DNA of 37,870 nucleotides, taken from contig DAOTUC010000063.1 of the NCBI GenBank assembly GCA_034437315.1, positions 1 to 37,870 of the forward strand, read 5' to 3'. Numbering within the stretch: position 1 is the first letter of the stretch; each line of letters opens with the position of its first letter. This DNA is from DSAR01 sp034437315 (lineage in GTDB: Bacteria; Chloroflexota; Anaerolineae; B4-G1). The notes beneath the pieces are model-generated. The model was not told where the DNA came from. It ran no database searches and saw nothing but the letters and a program-made list of their open reading frames with translations. Made by a program: the position numbers and the translations under genes. Of this stretch, positions 14,947 to 22,473 are shown piece after piece.

Positions 14947-16248
14947 TCAAGGGGCATCTGACAGAGCTTCCAATGCCGCTTGAGCCGGGCCCCAATTCTC
15001 GTGATAGCGCAGAGCGCTTTCAAAGTCGGCCCGCGCGCCGTCGCCGTCGCCGAGGGCCTGGCGCGACTTGCCGCGCCAATAGTAGGATTCCTCCAGGTTG
15101 CCCGTCGTCTTTAGCGTGGCGGTCGCCAGGGCGATCACGTCCTCGTGACGGCCCACGCTGTAATAGCTCTCGTAGGGGCCGAATTGATACCATAACATGC
15201 GATAATGCAACCCCAACTGGCGCGCCTGGTCGTACGCAGCGGTCGCCTCCGCGTGCCGTCCCAGCGAGGTCAAACTGGAGCCTACGTTGAACCAGGAGAA
15301 GGTCGTCCAATCGGCGCAATCGGCGTAAGCGACGCAGGTCGACGGCGGTGACGCGACCTCGGCCTGGGCGCGCGCCAAAGCGCCCTCGTACATCTGGGCG
15401 TCGTGCACGTCGTCCCCGATGACGGCAGCCAGCGCCTCCCATTGATCCAACGAGTAGATCACCAGGTAGGCCCGGTTGAAGACCCGCCACAATTCGTCCA
15501 TCTCCTGGTAACCGATGACGACGTCGGGGCCGTGAAGCGAGTCGTAGGTGAGGAATATCTGGGCCTCGTCGTCGTAACCGACGATCAGCCGGTAATGGCC
15601 CAATTGGTCGCTGGCGTCGCGGACGTACCAGGTTTCGGCGATCGGCGGGAAGCCGGCCCGGACGAGGGCCTTGAGCGTCTCCAGCGTGCCGTTGACGCGC
15701 ACGATGGCCCCCAGACCCAGGTCGCGGATGTACTGTTCCATCTCCCAGGGGCTGACGTTCTTATCCTCCGGGTCCGGTTTGAGAACCGGCGCGACGTCGT
15801 ATTGGGTTTCGGCCCGTCCCCAGAAGGAGAGCGCCATCGCCAACGTCGTCGGCCCGCAGTTGTTCCATCCCTGGCGCTCGTGGCGCAGGCCGGTCAACGT
15901 GTAGCTCGCGACAGGCGTGGGGGAGGGGGTTGGGGTAGGCGGCGGTTGGGTGGGCGTCTGGGAAGGCAGCGGCGTCGGCGTGATTGTCGCCGCCGGCGTT
16001 TCGGTGGGGGCGGGAGCGATTGTGGGCGTCGCTTGAAGGGCCGGTGTATGAACCATAGCCGTGGTGGGCAGGATATCGGGATGTGGGTTACGGCGCAGGG
16101 CCTGTAAGGGTTCCGGCAGGCGGTAGGCGTAGCGTCCCGGCAATGCGCGGATGACGGCGAACGCCGCTAACGAAACGGCGGCGCACAATAGCACCAACGC
16201 GGCGACGGATATGAGGATGTAGCGTGTCCTATTTGTCTTTGTCATCAT
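14947..16248 (-). CDS. membrane-anchored C39-like cysteine peptidase with TPR-like repeats
   Basis: A 433-residue protein. An N-terminal signal anchor (about residues 10-34) is followed by a Thr/Pro-rich stalk (about 68-113), a C39-like papain-fold domain with Cys131 in GWNNCGPTTLAM, His218 in LGHYRLIVGYD and Asp236 in LTYDSLHGPD, and two or three TPR-like helical repeats (FNVGSSLTSLGRHAEATAAYDQA; YYWRGKSRQALGDGDGARADFESAL). It would be tethered outside the cell with the domain held off the surface by the stalk. Such architectures are common in Anaerolineae. Peptidase activity is likely; substrate unknown. Confidence 0.85.
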   Translation of the reverse strand: MMTKTNRTRYILISVAALVLLCAAVSLAAFAVIRALPGRYAYRLPEPLQALRRNPHPDILPTTAMVHTPALQATPTIAPAPTETPAATITPTPLPSQTPTQPPPTPTPSPTPVASYTLTGLRHERQGWNNCGPTTLAMALSFWGRAETQYDVAPVLKPDPEDKNVSPWEMEQYIRDLGLGAIVRVNGTLETLKALVRAGFPPIAETWYVRDASDQLGHYRLIVGYDDEAQIFLTYDSLHGPDVVIGYQEMDELWRVFNRAYLVIYSLDQWEALAAVIGDDVHDAQMYEGALARAQAEVASPPSTCVAYADCADWTTFSWFNVGSSLTSLGRHAEATAAYDQARQLGLHYRMLWYQFGPYESYYSVGRHEDVIALATATLKTTGNLEESYYWRGKSRQALGDGDGARADFESALRYHENWGPAQAALEALSDAP

Positions 16249-16307
16249 AGGGTCTGACCGATGAAGTTCTCATCAGGCGCCAGCAATTCCCATCATTCGG
16301 ATTGGCG

Positions 16308-17207
16308 CTATTCGCTCAGCGTCTGCACCGTGGGTCGCAGGTCCAGTTCGTCAATCAAGTCGTTCAGTTCAGCGTCGGTGAGGGCGCGGCCCTTACCGGC
16401 GTAGGCGGTCAGGGCGGCCTCCATCATATTGGTGCCGAACGAGCGCCCCTCGTAACGCGGCGTCGTCGTGATGACCTGGCGCACGCCTCGTTGGCGGAGG
16501 AACTCGACGTTCTTGGGCGTGGTCGTGTTGGTGATGACTGTTTTCCCCTCCAGATCATCGGGCACGTGTTTGTGCATGAAGAGGAAATCGCCGGCGAGCA
16601 GGTCCGCCTCGCGCCAGAACTTGTGGTATTTCGGTTCCCGTTCTTTGCCCCCGCTGCCGTAGAAGAGCATACTCAATGGGAAATAGCTGACGAAGGGCAG
16701 CAGGACGCGCGCCACCCGGCGGTACGCCTCTATCCCGTACAGGGGGATTGGCACGCCTAGGGCGATCATCAGGTCGCCGATGACCACCTCGTCCGCCACT
16801 TCGGTCACAGCTTCAGCCAAGCCTACCCGGTCGACGGCCACCGGCACGAAGGCGCGGCGGAAGCGCGGGCGCTCGCCTAACATCGGTTCCGCCAGCTCGA
16901 ACACCCGGCGTTCTAGCGTGTGCTTCAGACCGCGCCCATCGACCAGCGGCGTTTGATGCACATCCTGGACCAGTTTGAGCGCGGCCCGCAAGGGATATTC
17001 ACGCTCGCCCAGGCGGAGGTAGAGGTCGACGCCGCCGACCCCCAGGGCGTCGACCTGTCCATCAAGTTCGGCGAACTTCCGGCGCGTCTTCTCGGCGTCT
17101 CCGTCGTGACCGATACGCTCAATGGTCATCTGCTCACCGCGGAGATTGATGACGACTCGCTTATCTCTTGACGAACTTCCCAGGCTGACGCTAACAGCTC
17201 TCTTCAT
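16308..17207 (-). CDS. conserved protein annotated elsewhere as 'quinate 5-dehydrogenase'
   Basis: A 299-residue protein beginning MKRAVSVSLGSSSRDKRV, then IERIGHDGDAEKTRRKFAELDGQVDALGVGGVDLYL, ending in the QVITTTPRYEGRSFGTNMMEA region. This matches a family from Firmicutes and Chloroflexota commonly given the name quinate 5-dehydrogenase. I see no clear shikimate-dehydrogenase NADP motif, so the enzyme name is doubtful. A segment (about 185-210: FPLSMLFYGSGGKEREPKYHKFW) is very conserved-looking. It has its own promoter at 17271-17298. Confidence 0.7.
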   Translation of the reverse strand: MKRAVSVSLGSSSRDKRVVINLRGEQMTIERIGHDGDAEKTRRKFAELDGQVDALGVGGVDLYLRLGEREYPLRAALKLVQDVHQTPLVDGRGLKHTLERRVFELAEPMLGERPRFRRAFVPVAVDRVGLAEAVTEVADEVVIGDLMIALGVPIPLYGIEAYRRVARVLLPFVSYFPLSMLFYGSGGKEREPKYHKFWREADLLAGDFLFMHKHVPDDLEGKTVITNTTTPKNVEFLRQRGVRQVITTTPRYEGRSFGTNMMEAALTAYAGKGRALTDAELNDLIDELDLRPTVQTLSE

Positions 17208-17270
17208 TACTTTTTACCCCCTATCGCTTGCTGACAGATTTATCCTTTGCAACAACTCGAAGCCACTCGA

Positions 17271-17298
17271 ATTATACTCCACAGGCGGGGAGGGGCAA
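17271..17298 (-). promoter_or_regulatory. promoter of the gene at 16308-17207
   Basis: Minus strand: TTGCCC (17293-17298), 16-bp spacer, TATAAT (17271-17276). Leader of about 55 nt to the start codon at 17207. Confidence 0.6.
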
Positions 17299-17353
17299 GC
17301 GCGCATTTTTTATCTCCCAACCTCTCGCAGGCATAACCATCGGATGAAAGGCC

Positions 17354-17381
17354 TTGACAGACCGGGGAAGTGTGTTATACT
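17354..17381 (+). promoter_or_regulatory. strong promoter of the aspS leader
   Basis: TTGACA (17354-17359), 16-bp spacer, TATACT (17376-17381), close to consensus. Transcription would start near 17388 and meet a strong terminator at 17507-17535 about 120-150 nt later, before reaching aspS at 17736. Confidence 0.75.
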
Positions 17382-17391
17382 TTTTCCCGTT

Positions 17392-17478
17392 ATGAAGACG
17401 ATGGATACCGTTCGGCTGACCGCAGATAATGATAACGACCAGCAGCCTGGCTTCCCCAGGGGACGGCCAACGGTGTGA
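17392..17478 (+). CDS. putative leader peptide of aspS (Asp/Asn-rich)
   Basis: A 28-codon frame starting ATG AAG ACG ATG and ending TGA at 17476-17478. Codons 12-16 (17425-17439) are GAT AAT GAT AAC GAC, that is Asp-Asn-Asp-Asn-Asp, followed by Gln-Gln. The frame lies between a strong promoter and a terminator upstream of aspartyl-tRNA synthetase, as attenuation leader peptides do. The ATG is only a few nt from the predicted transcript start and has no ribosome-binding site, so translation would be leaderless or start at the second ATG (17401). Unproven, but codon content and position agree. Confidence 0.5.
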   Translation: MKTMDTVRLTADNDNDQQPGFPRGRPTV

Positions 17479-17515
17479 CACGTCTGGTTTCCACGTTTGC
17501 GTCATTAGCCGCCCC
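17446..17515 (+). promoter_or_regulatory. attenuator: competing hairpin and antiterminator
   Basis: Hairpin A pairs CCTGG (17446-17450) with CCAGG (17456-17460). Antiterminator B pairs GGGGACGGC (17459-17467) with GCCGCCCC (17508-17515), eight base pairs with one bulged A. B uses the 5' arm of the terminator, so B and the terminator exclude each other. A ribosome stalled on the Asp/Asn codons would disrupt A and free the GGGG run to form B; a ribosome reaching the stop at 17476 would cover 17459-17467 and let the terminator form. This is inferred from base pairing alone. Confidence 0.5.
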
Positions 17516-17535
17516 CATAGGGCGGCTTTTCTTTT
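17507..17535 (+). terminator. intrinsic terminator in the aspS leader
   Basis: AGCCGCCC (17507-17514), loop CCATA, GGGCGGCT (17520-17527), followed by TTTCTTTT. A perfect 8-bp GC-rich stem with a T-run. No plus-strand gene ends upstream, so it can only stop the leader transcript. Confidence 0.85.
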
Positions 17536-17573
17536 GTCGGTGTGGTGGCATCTTCTCAATAATTCAGGGAATA

Positions 17574-17628
17574 GTTCGTAGTAACCGCTTCAGCGGTCAT
17601 TTTGACGGCTAAAGCCGCTACTACGAAC
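17574..17628. repeat. 55-bp palindromic repeat
   Basis: GTTCGTAGTA at 17574-17583 pairs with TACTACGAAC at 17619-17628, with further dyads CCGCTTCAGCGG and GGCTAAAGCC inside. It resembles a dispersed mini-element inserted between the attenuator and aspS. The rest of 17536-17735 shows no gene. Confidence 0.65.
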
Positions 17629-17735
17629 GTTTCTCCCCTACTTTTTGAGAACATACGTGTAGTGTGCATTGTCGTCCCGGTTGTCCGGGAGGTGTGTAGC
17701 TAGCGTTTTGATAGCGTTTTGATAAGGAGTCGATG

Positions 17736-19517
17736 ATGTTGAAAACACATAATTGTGGAACGTTGAGGTCGGCTGATGTGGGACAGGATGTCGTGCTGGC
17801 GGGGTGGGTCAACCGCTGGCGCGATCACGGTGGATTGGCGTTTGTCGATCTGCGGGATCGTTCGGGCGTCGTGCAGGTCGTGGCGAATCCCGACGTGGCG
17901 ATAGAAGCGCACGAGACCTTGCAGCACGCCCGGGGCGAATACGTGCTCCAGGTTAAGGGCCGCGTTCGCGCCCGGCCGGAAGGGCTGACCAATCCCGATC
18001 TCCCCACGGGTGAGATTGAGGTCGCGGCCCACGAGGCGACGGTGCTCAACCCAGCGAAGACGCCGCCCTTCTACATCTACGACGATCAGCCGGTCGATGA
18101 GGCGTTGCGACTCAAATATCGCTACCTCGACCTGCGGCGACAGCGTATGCAGCGCAACGTGATGATCCGCCACCGGGCGGTCAAGTACATCCGCGATTTT
18201 CTGGACGAACGGGGCTTCGTCGAGATTGAGACGCCGATGTTGTTCAAGACCACGCCCGAGGGCGCGCGGGACTACCTCGTGCCCAGCCGCGTGCATCCCG
18301 GCGAGTTTTACGCCTTGCCTCAATCTCCCCAACAACTCAAGCAGTTGCTGATGGTCGCCGGCTTCGAGCGCTACTTCCAGATCGCCCGCTGCTTCCGCGA
18401 CGAGGACCAGCGGGGCGACCGCCAGCCGGAATTTACCCAGTTGGACCTGGAGATGAGTTTCGTCGAGCGCGAGGACGTGATGGCGTTGGCCGAGGAATTG
18501 ATGATCGGCGTTATCGAAGACTGCTCGGAGCGGCGCTTGCTGACCAAGCCCTTCCCCCGCTTCACCTACGAGGAGGCGATGCGGCGCTTTGGCAGCGACC
18601 GGCCCGACATTCGCTTTGGGATGGAGCTGACCGGCGTCTCGGACCTGGTGGCCGACAGCGAATTCGGCATCTTCAGCCGGACGATCGCCGGCGGTGGGCA
18701 GGTACGTGGCATCCGCGCGCCGGGGTGCGGCGATTACAGCCGCCGTCAGATCGACGAGTTGACCGAGCTGGCCCAAGCCGAGGGGGCCAAGGGGCTGGCC
18801 TGGTTGGCCTTGAAGGCGGGGGGCGACGTGCGTTCTTCTTTCGCCAAATACCTTTCGGACGAAGAGGTAGACGGCGTCACAGCGCGCCTGGGCGCCGAAC
18901 CGGGCGACCTGTTGCTCTTCGTCGCCGACCAGCCGCCGGTGGTGAACGCGGCCTTGAACGCGCTGCGGCTCGAACTGGGGGATCAGTTGGGCCTGCGCGA
19001 TCCGGACGTGTTGGCCTGTTGCTGGGTGATCGACTTCCCGCTCTTCGAGTGGGACGAGGAGGCCCGGCGCTGGGATCCCAGCCATCACCTATTCACCGCG
19101 CCCATGCCGGAGGACCTGCCGCTCCTGGAGACCGACCCGGGAGCTGCCCGGGGGCAGCAGTACGACTTCGTCTGCAACGGGGTGGAGACCGGCGGCGGCA
19201 GCATCCGGATCTACCAACGGAATGTGCAGGAGAAGGTATTCGAACTGATCGGGTTGGACGCGGCGGTGGCGCAGGAGCGCTTCGGTCACATGCTGGAGGC
19301 GTTCGAGTACGGCACGCCGCCCCACGGCGGCATCGCGCCCGGCATCGACCGGCTGGTGATGTTCCTGGCGGGCGAGCCGAACATCCGTGAGGTGATCGCC
19401 TTCCCCAAGACGCAGCAAGCGGCCGACCTGATGGCCGGCGCGCCCTCTCCCGTCGAGCCGGAGCAGTTGAAAGAGCTCCACATCCAAATTCTACCCAAAA
19501 AACCTTGCGAAGGTTAG
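17736..19517 (+). CDS. aspS: aspartyl-tRNA synthetase, non-discriminating type features
   Basis: A 593-residue bacterial-type class II synthetase: N-terminal OB-fold anticodon domain (VLAGWVNRWRDHGGLAFVDLRDR), motif 2 (FQIARCFRDEDQRGDRQPEFTQLD), inserted GAD domain (about 280-420) and motif 3 (GTPPHGGIAPGIDRLVM). His31 and Gly83 are present, the two residues associated with non-discriminating AspRS in Pseudomonas, which charges both tRNA-Asp and tRNA-Asn. Start chosen at ATG 17736, six nt after AAGGAG; ATG 17733 is closer to it than usual. The last codons and stop come from a MITE terminal repeat (19501-19515), so the C-terminus reads PCEG. Confidence 0.95.
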   Translation: MLKTHNCGTLRSADVGQDVVLAGWVNRWRDHGGLAFVDLRDRSGVVQVVANPDVAIEAHETLQHARGEYVLQVKGRVRARPEGLTNPDLPTGEIEVAAHEATVLNPAKTPPFYIYDDQPVDEALRLKYRYLDLRRQRMQRNVMIRHRAVKYIRDFLDERGFVEIETPMLFKTTPEGARDYLVPSRVHPGEFYALPQSPQQLKQLLMVAGFERYFQIARCFRDEDQRGDRQPEFTQLDLEMSFVEREDVMALAEELMIGVIEDCSERRLLTKPFPRFTYEEAMRRFGSDRPDIRFGMELTGVSDLVADSEFGIFSRTIAGGGQVRGIRAPGCGDYSRRQIDELTELAQAEGAKGLAWLALKAGGDVRSSFAKYLSDEEVDGVTARLGAEPGDLLLFVADQPPVVNAALNALRLELGDQLGLRDPDVLACCWVIDFPLFEWDEEARRWDPSHHLFTAPMPEDLPLLETDPGAARGQQYDFVCNGVETGGGSIRIYQRNVQEKVFELIGLDAAVAQERFGHMLEAFEYGTPPHGGIAPGIDRLVMFLAGEPNIREVIAFPKTQQAADLMAGAPSPVEPEQLKELHIQILPKKPCEG

Positions 19518-19598
19518 TGTGTATATCTAAGCGCTAAAGCGCCCTCGCTGGCGGAAATGTATCGGGTCGGAATGACCATCTGAAACCTTCGCAAGGTT
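19501..19598. mobile_element. 98-bp MITE-like element at the end of aspS
   Basis: AACCTTGCGAAGGTT (19501-19515) and its exact reverse complement AACCTTCGCAAGGTT (19584-19598) bound a short non-coding core with a small dyad (AGCGCTAAAGCGC). No transposase. The left repeat supplies the final codons of aspS. No clear target-site duplication was found. Confidence 0.65.
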
Positions 19599-19680
19599 GT
19601 CCCAATATTGGTACATCGGTTACCAGCGCGGATCCACCAATTTGTTAATATACCGCGGCCTACCAAACAAAGGAGGACTG

Positions 19681-21033
19681 ATGAACAATGAAAATCTGAT
19701 CGAACGAGTAAAAGAGGATGGCGTGCGCTTTATCAGCCTGCAATTCACCGACATCCTGGGAACGATTAAGAGCGTGACGATTCCGGTCGAGCGGCTGTCG
19801 AGCGCGCTGGAAGATGGCGTGTGGTTCGATGGCTCGTCTATCGAGGGCTTCGCCCGCATTTACGAGAGTGACCGGGTGCTGATACCCGATCTGGCGACTT
19901 ACCGGGTGTTGCCCTGGAGCGCGCCGGAGCGGCGACGGGCGCGCTTGATCTGCGACGTGCATGGCCCGGATGGCGCGCCGTCGCTCAGCGCGCCGAGAGT
20001 CGTGCTCAAGCGGATGTTGGCGCGGGCGGCGGAACGGGGGTACGTGTGCAACTTCGGCCCTGAGCTGGAGTTCTTTCTCTTCAAGCGCCGCGATGAGCAC
20101 GCCAACAACAATGGATTGCCGACCCGACCCGCGCCCCACGACGTGGGCAGCTACTTCGACTTCTCGCCCCGCGACGAGGCGCAACAGGTGCGCAGCGAGA
20201 TCATCCTGGCCCTCCAGGGGATGGGTATGGAGGTCGAGATGAGCCATCATGAGGTGGCGACCGGACAGCACGAGATCGACTTCCATTACGCCGACGGTCT
20301 GACCAGCGCCGACAACGCCGTCACATTTAAGTATACCGTGCGAGCGGTGGCTGCCAGTCACGGCATTTACGCCAGCTTTATGCCCAAACCGATCTTCGGG
20401 ATCAATGGTTCCGGTATGCACGTCCATCAGAGCATCTCCGACGAAGCGGGGCGGAATCTATTCTACGATGAGAACGACGAATATGGGCTTTCGCGGCTGG
20501 CGCGCAATTTCATCGCCGGGCAACTGGCGCACGCCCGTGCATTGGCGGCGGTGGCTGCACCGACGGTCAACAGTTACAAGCGCTTGACGCCGGGTTACGA
20601 GGCGCCGGTCTACATCTGCTGGGCGCAGTTGAATCGCTCTTCTCTGATCCGGGTGCCGGGCCACGGCAAGCGCCGGCAGGACTCGACGCGGCTCGAATTG
20701 CGCTGCCCCGATCCCAGCACTAACCCGTACCTCGCCTTCACGGCGATGCTGGCGGCCGGCCTCGACGGCATCGAGCGAGACCTGACGCCGCCTTCCCCGG
20801 TCAACGAGGACGTCTACGATTTCGCCGAGCGCGATTTGAAAGAACGGGCGATTGGCACGTTGCCGGGCACGCTGTCCGAGGCGCTGGACGCCCTGGACGA
20901 GGACGAGGTGATCAAAGATGCGTTGGGGCCGGGCGTCATCGACGCCTTTATGCGGGCCAAGCGCAAAGAATGGGATGCGTATCGGATCCAGGTTACCAAC
21001 TGGGAGTTGGAACGTTACCTGGAGACGGCGTAG
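19681..21033 (+). CDS. glnA: glutamine synthetase, type I-alpha
   Basis: A 450-residue enzyme (glutamate + NH3 + ATP to glutamine). Motifs in order: DGSSIEGFARIYESD (50-64), GPELEFFLF, HHEVATGQHEIDF, MPKPIFGINGSGMHVHQS, NSYKRLTPGYEAP, RVPGHGKRRQDSTRLELRCPDPSTNPYLAF. It lacks the KNLYDLPPEE-type adenylylation loop of the beta form, and the Arg in EGFARI matches the feedback-inhibition Arg of Bacillus GSI-alpha. Control is thus probably by feedback rather than adenylylation. Start at ATG 19681 with AAAGGAGG; the longer open frame from 19597 runs through a repeat and has no such site. Confidence 0.95.
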   Translation: MNNENLIERVKEDGVRFISLQFTDILGTIKSVTIPVERLSSALEDGVWFDGSSIEGFARIYESDRVLIPDLATYRVLPWSAPERRRARLICDVHGPDGAPSLSAPRVVLKRMLARAAERGYVCNFGPELEFFLFKRRDEHANNNGLPTRPAPHDVGSYFDFSPRDEAQQVRSEIILALQGMGMEVEMSHHEVATGQHEIDFHYADGLTSADNAVTFKYTVRAVAASHGIYASFMPKPIFGINGSGMHVHQSISDEAGRNLFYDENDEYGLSRLARNFIAGQLAHARALAAVAAPTVNSYKRLTPGYEAPVYICWAQLNRSSLIRVPGHGKRRQDSTRLELRCPDPSTNPYLAFTAMLAAGLDGIERDLTPPSPVNEDVYDFAERDLKERAIGTLPGTLSEALDALDEDEVIKDALGPGVIDAFMRAKRKEWDAYRIQVTNWELERYLETA

Positions 21034-21042
21034 AGAAGATAG

Positions 21043-21189
21043 GCCGGCGCCGCCATCACGCCCGGCTACCTCTTCTCGGCGACCCAGCAATATCGTAACT
21101 TCATTCGCCTGAATGCAGCCAACTGGTCGGAGAAGGCGGAGCAAGCTATGGAGATGCTGGGACGGATGATCAACGAGCTTGTGAGGTGA
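21043..21189 (+). pseudogene. C-terminal remnant of a MocR-type PLP aminotransferase
   Basis: In frame from 21043 to the TGA at 21187-21189 the translation contains GAAITPGYLFSA, then YRNFIRLNAANWSEKAEQAM and MLGRMINELV. This matches the last 45 or so residues of fold-type-I aminotransferase domains in MocR/GntR regulators ('APGxLFS...YRNxxRLN...LG.L'). There is no start codon and an in-frame stop lies just upstream at 21040. The remainder of the gene is missing between it and glnA. Confidence 0.7.
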
Positions 21190-21250
21190 GCGTTCAGCGC
21201 CGCTTGACAGCTTGACAGAGAGATTGTACACTTTGATCAGGTCTAACTAT

Positions 21251-21391
21251 CTTGACAATGTCAAATTAGACTTCCGAAGTCTTTCACAGGCCCTTTGATC
21301 GACTAAAGCCTTGCGAAAGCTAGCTTTTCCCGTATTTCCAGGCCTCTCTCTAGACTTCGGAAGTCTGAGTTGGCGAATGTGACATTGTCGA
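21251..21391. mobile_element. MITE family R1, copy a (141 bp)
   Basis: Ends are CTTGACAATGTCA and TGACATTGTCGA (imperfect inverted repeats); next inside are AGACTTCCGAAGTCT and AGACTTCGGAAGTCT, also inverted to each other. It is flanked by the 5-bp direct repeat ACTAT (21246-21250 and 21392-21396), a target-site duplication. A near-identical copy lies at 22105-22246. No coding capacity. It ends 37 bp before the Rieske start codon. Apart from this and the remnant, 21034-21428 holds nothing recognised. Confidence 0.8.
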
Positions 21392-21428
21392 ACTATATAC
21401 ATTTTTACATAAATAAGGGAGGTATGCG

Positions 21429-21773
21429 ATGGGGGAATTCGTGAAAGTGGCCAAGTTGTCGGACATTGAGCCAGGACAGCGAGAGGCTTTCTGGGTTGAA
21501 GGGGTGAAAGTGCTCGTGTTCAACGTGGATGGGACGTTTTATGCGGTAGACGAGAGTTGTCCGCATCGAGAATGCTCAATGGAAAAAGCGGAGCTCAATG
21601 GCAAGGTGATTACCTGCCCCTGTCACTTCGCCAAGTTCGACCTGGAGACGGGCGAGGTGCTGGCGGAACCAACCGAATATCCGCCGACCCCGCCGTTGCC
21701 TGTGCATCAGGTCAAGACGGAGAAATGGGATTTGATGGTCGCCCTGAATCCAGACGTGGATCTTATCGTCTAG
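21429..21773 (+). CDS. Rieske-type [2Fe-2S] ferredoxin
   Basis: A 114-residue stand-alone Rieske protein. Ligand motifs: Cys-Pro-His in ESCPHRECSM and Cys-Pro-Cys-His in TCPCHFAKFD, giving the two Cys and two His ligands. The downstream KFDLETGEVLAEP matches dioxygenase-associated ferredoxins and NirD-like proteins. AAGGGAGG lies 6 nt before the ATG. No partner reductase or oxygenase lies nearby, so its redox partner is unknown. A MITE sits directly upstream and may affect its expression. Confidence 0.9.
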   Translation: MGEFVKVAKLSDIEPGQREAFWVEGVKVLVFNVDGTFYAVDESCPHRECSMEKAELNGKVITCPCHFAKFDLETGEVLAEPTEYPPTPPLPVHQVKTEKWDLMVALNPDVDLIV

Positions 21774-21877
21774 CAGATTGTCAAGTAGAGATATATCAGA
21801 AGTCTCTCCAGAAGCGCTGCCTGACAATTTTCGAAGCGATTTTGGCGTATCTTCTCAATAAGTTGGGGCGCATTGAT

Positions 21878-22046
21878 GGAGCGGGCGGACGTCGTGTGTC
21901 CGCTCCATCTTGCTGACATGTATGCCGTCAAGATGACGGCGGTCCATCGTCCTTGCGCCGTATGATTGAGATGAGACGGTTTGGCGTTTTTGCGCGCACA
22001 AATGGATCGATTGAGATTTCCGAAGTCTGGATTTGGTTTTCTCCGA
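21878..22046. repeat. repeat family R2, copy a (169 bp)
   Basis: Closely matches 22741-22871, which lacks about 36 bp next to a GCCGT motif that occurs twice here, as expected for deletion between short direct repeats. It starts with a long hairpin (GATGGAGCGG ... CCGCTCCATC) and ends GGTTTTCTCCGA. No coding potential; 21774-21877 is also empty, though 21846-21868 matches the 3' end of the histidine kinase gene. Confidence 0.75.
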
Positions 22047-22104
22047 CAAACTGCCAGGTAGGACCAAGGCCGAAATAGTCACGAGAAATGGTTGCTCAGA
22101 TTAA

Positions 22105-22246
22105 CTTGACAATGTCACATTTAGACTTCCGAAGTCTTTGACAGGTCCTTTGCTCGACCAAAGCCTTGCGAAAGCTGACTTTTCGTGTATTTCCAAGCCA
22201 TTTTTTAGACTTCGGAAGTCTGGGTTGGCGAATTTGACATTGTCGA
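22105..22246. mobile_element. MITE family R1, copy b
   Basis: Near-identical to 21251-21391, with the same terminal and internal palindromes. It is flanked by a different 5-bp direct repeat, ATTAA (22100-22104 and 22247-22251), so it inserted independently. It ends 20 bp before the antitoxin start codon. Confidence 0.8.
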
Positions 22247-22266
22247 ATTAACTGAAAGGAAAAAAT

Positions 22267-22473
22267 ATGGAAGCAACAGTAGACGAAATGCAGACTAAAG
22301 CTTTGCTCAAACAAGTAGTCTTGGAGTTATTACAAGATAGGCGCTCCGAGTTTTATGACTTGGTGCTTGAAGCACTTGAAGAAATTGGGTTGGCCAATGC
22401 AATCTGCGAGGGGCGGCGGGATGAATTTGTGAGCGAAGACTACATCACCACCATTTTAACGGGGACGGCATGA
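22267..22473 (+). CDS. antitoxin of a RelE-type module
   Basis: A 68-residue acidic protein with a helical first half (KALLKQVVLELLQDRRSEFYDLVLEALEEIGL) and a conserved-looking end (AICEGRRDEFVSEDYITTIL). Its stop overlaps the toxin start (ATGA at 22470-22473). AAAGGA lies a few nt before the ATG, immediately after the MITE. The fold family cannot be named with certainty; it does not resemble classical RelB or Phd. Confidence 0.75.
   Translation: MEATVDEMQTKALLKQVVLELLQDRRSEFYDLVLEALEEIGLANAICEGRRDEFVSEDYITTILTGTA

Noticed and set aside
17388..17540. Known riboswitch or T-box upstream of aspS
   Set aside because: No T-box sequence or specifier-loop architecture is seen; the leader-peptide attenuator explains the elements better.
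17700..19088. 462-codon minus-strand frame opposite aspS
   Set aside because: Antisense shadow; aspS on the plus strand is complete with all class II motifs.
19501..19598. Terminator after aspS
   Set aside because: The palindromes are not followed by T-runs; perfect terminal inverted repeats fit a MITE better.
21251..22251. R1 copies as products of one tandem duplication
   Set aside because: The two copies have different 5-bp flanking duplications (ACTAT and ATTAA), so they inserted separately.
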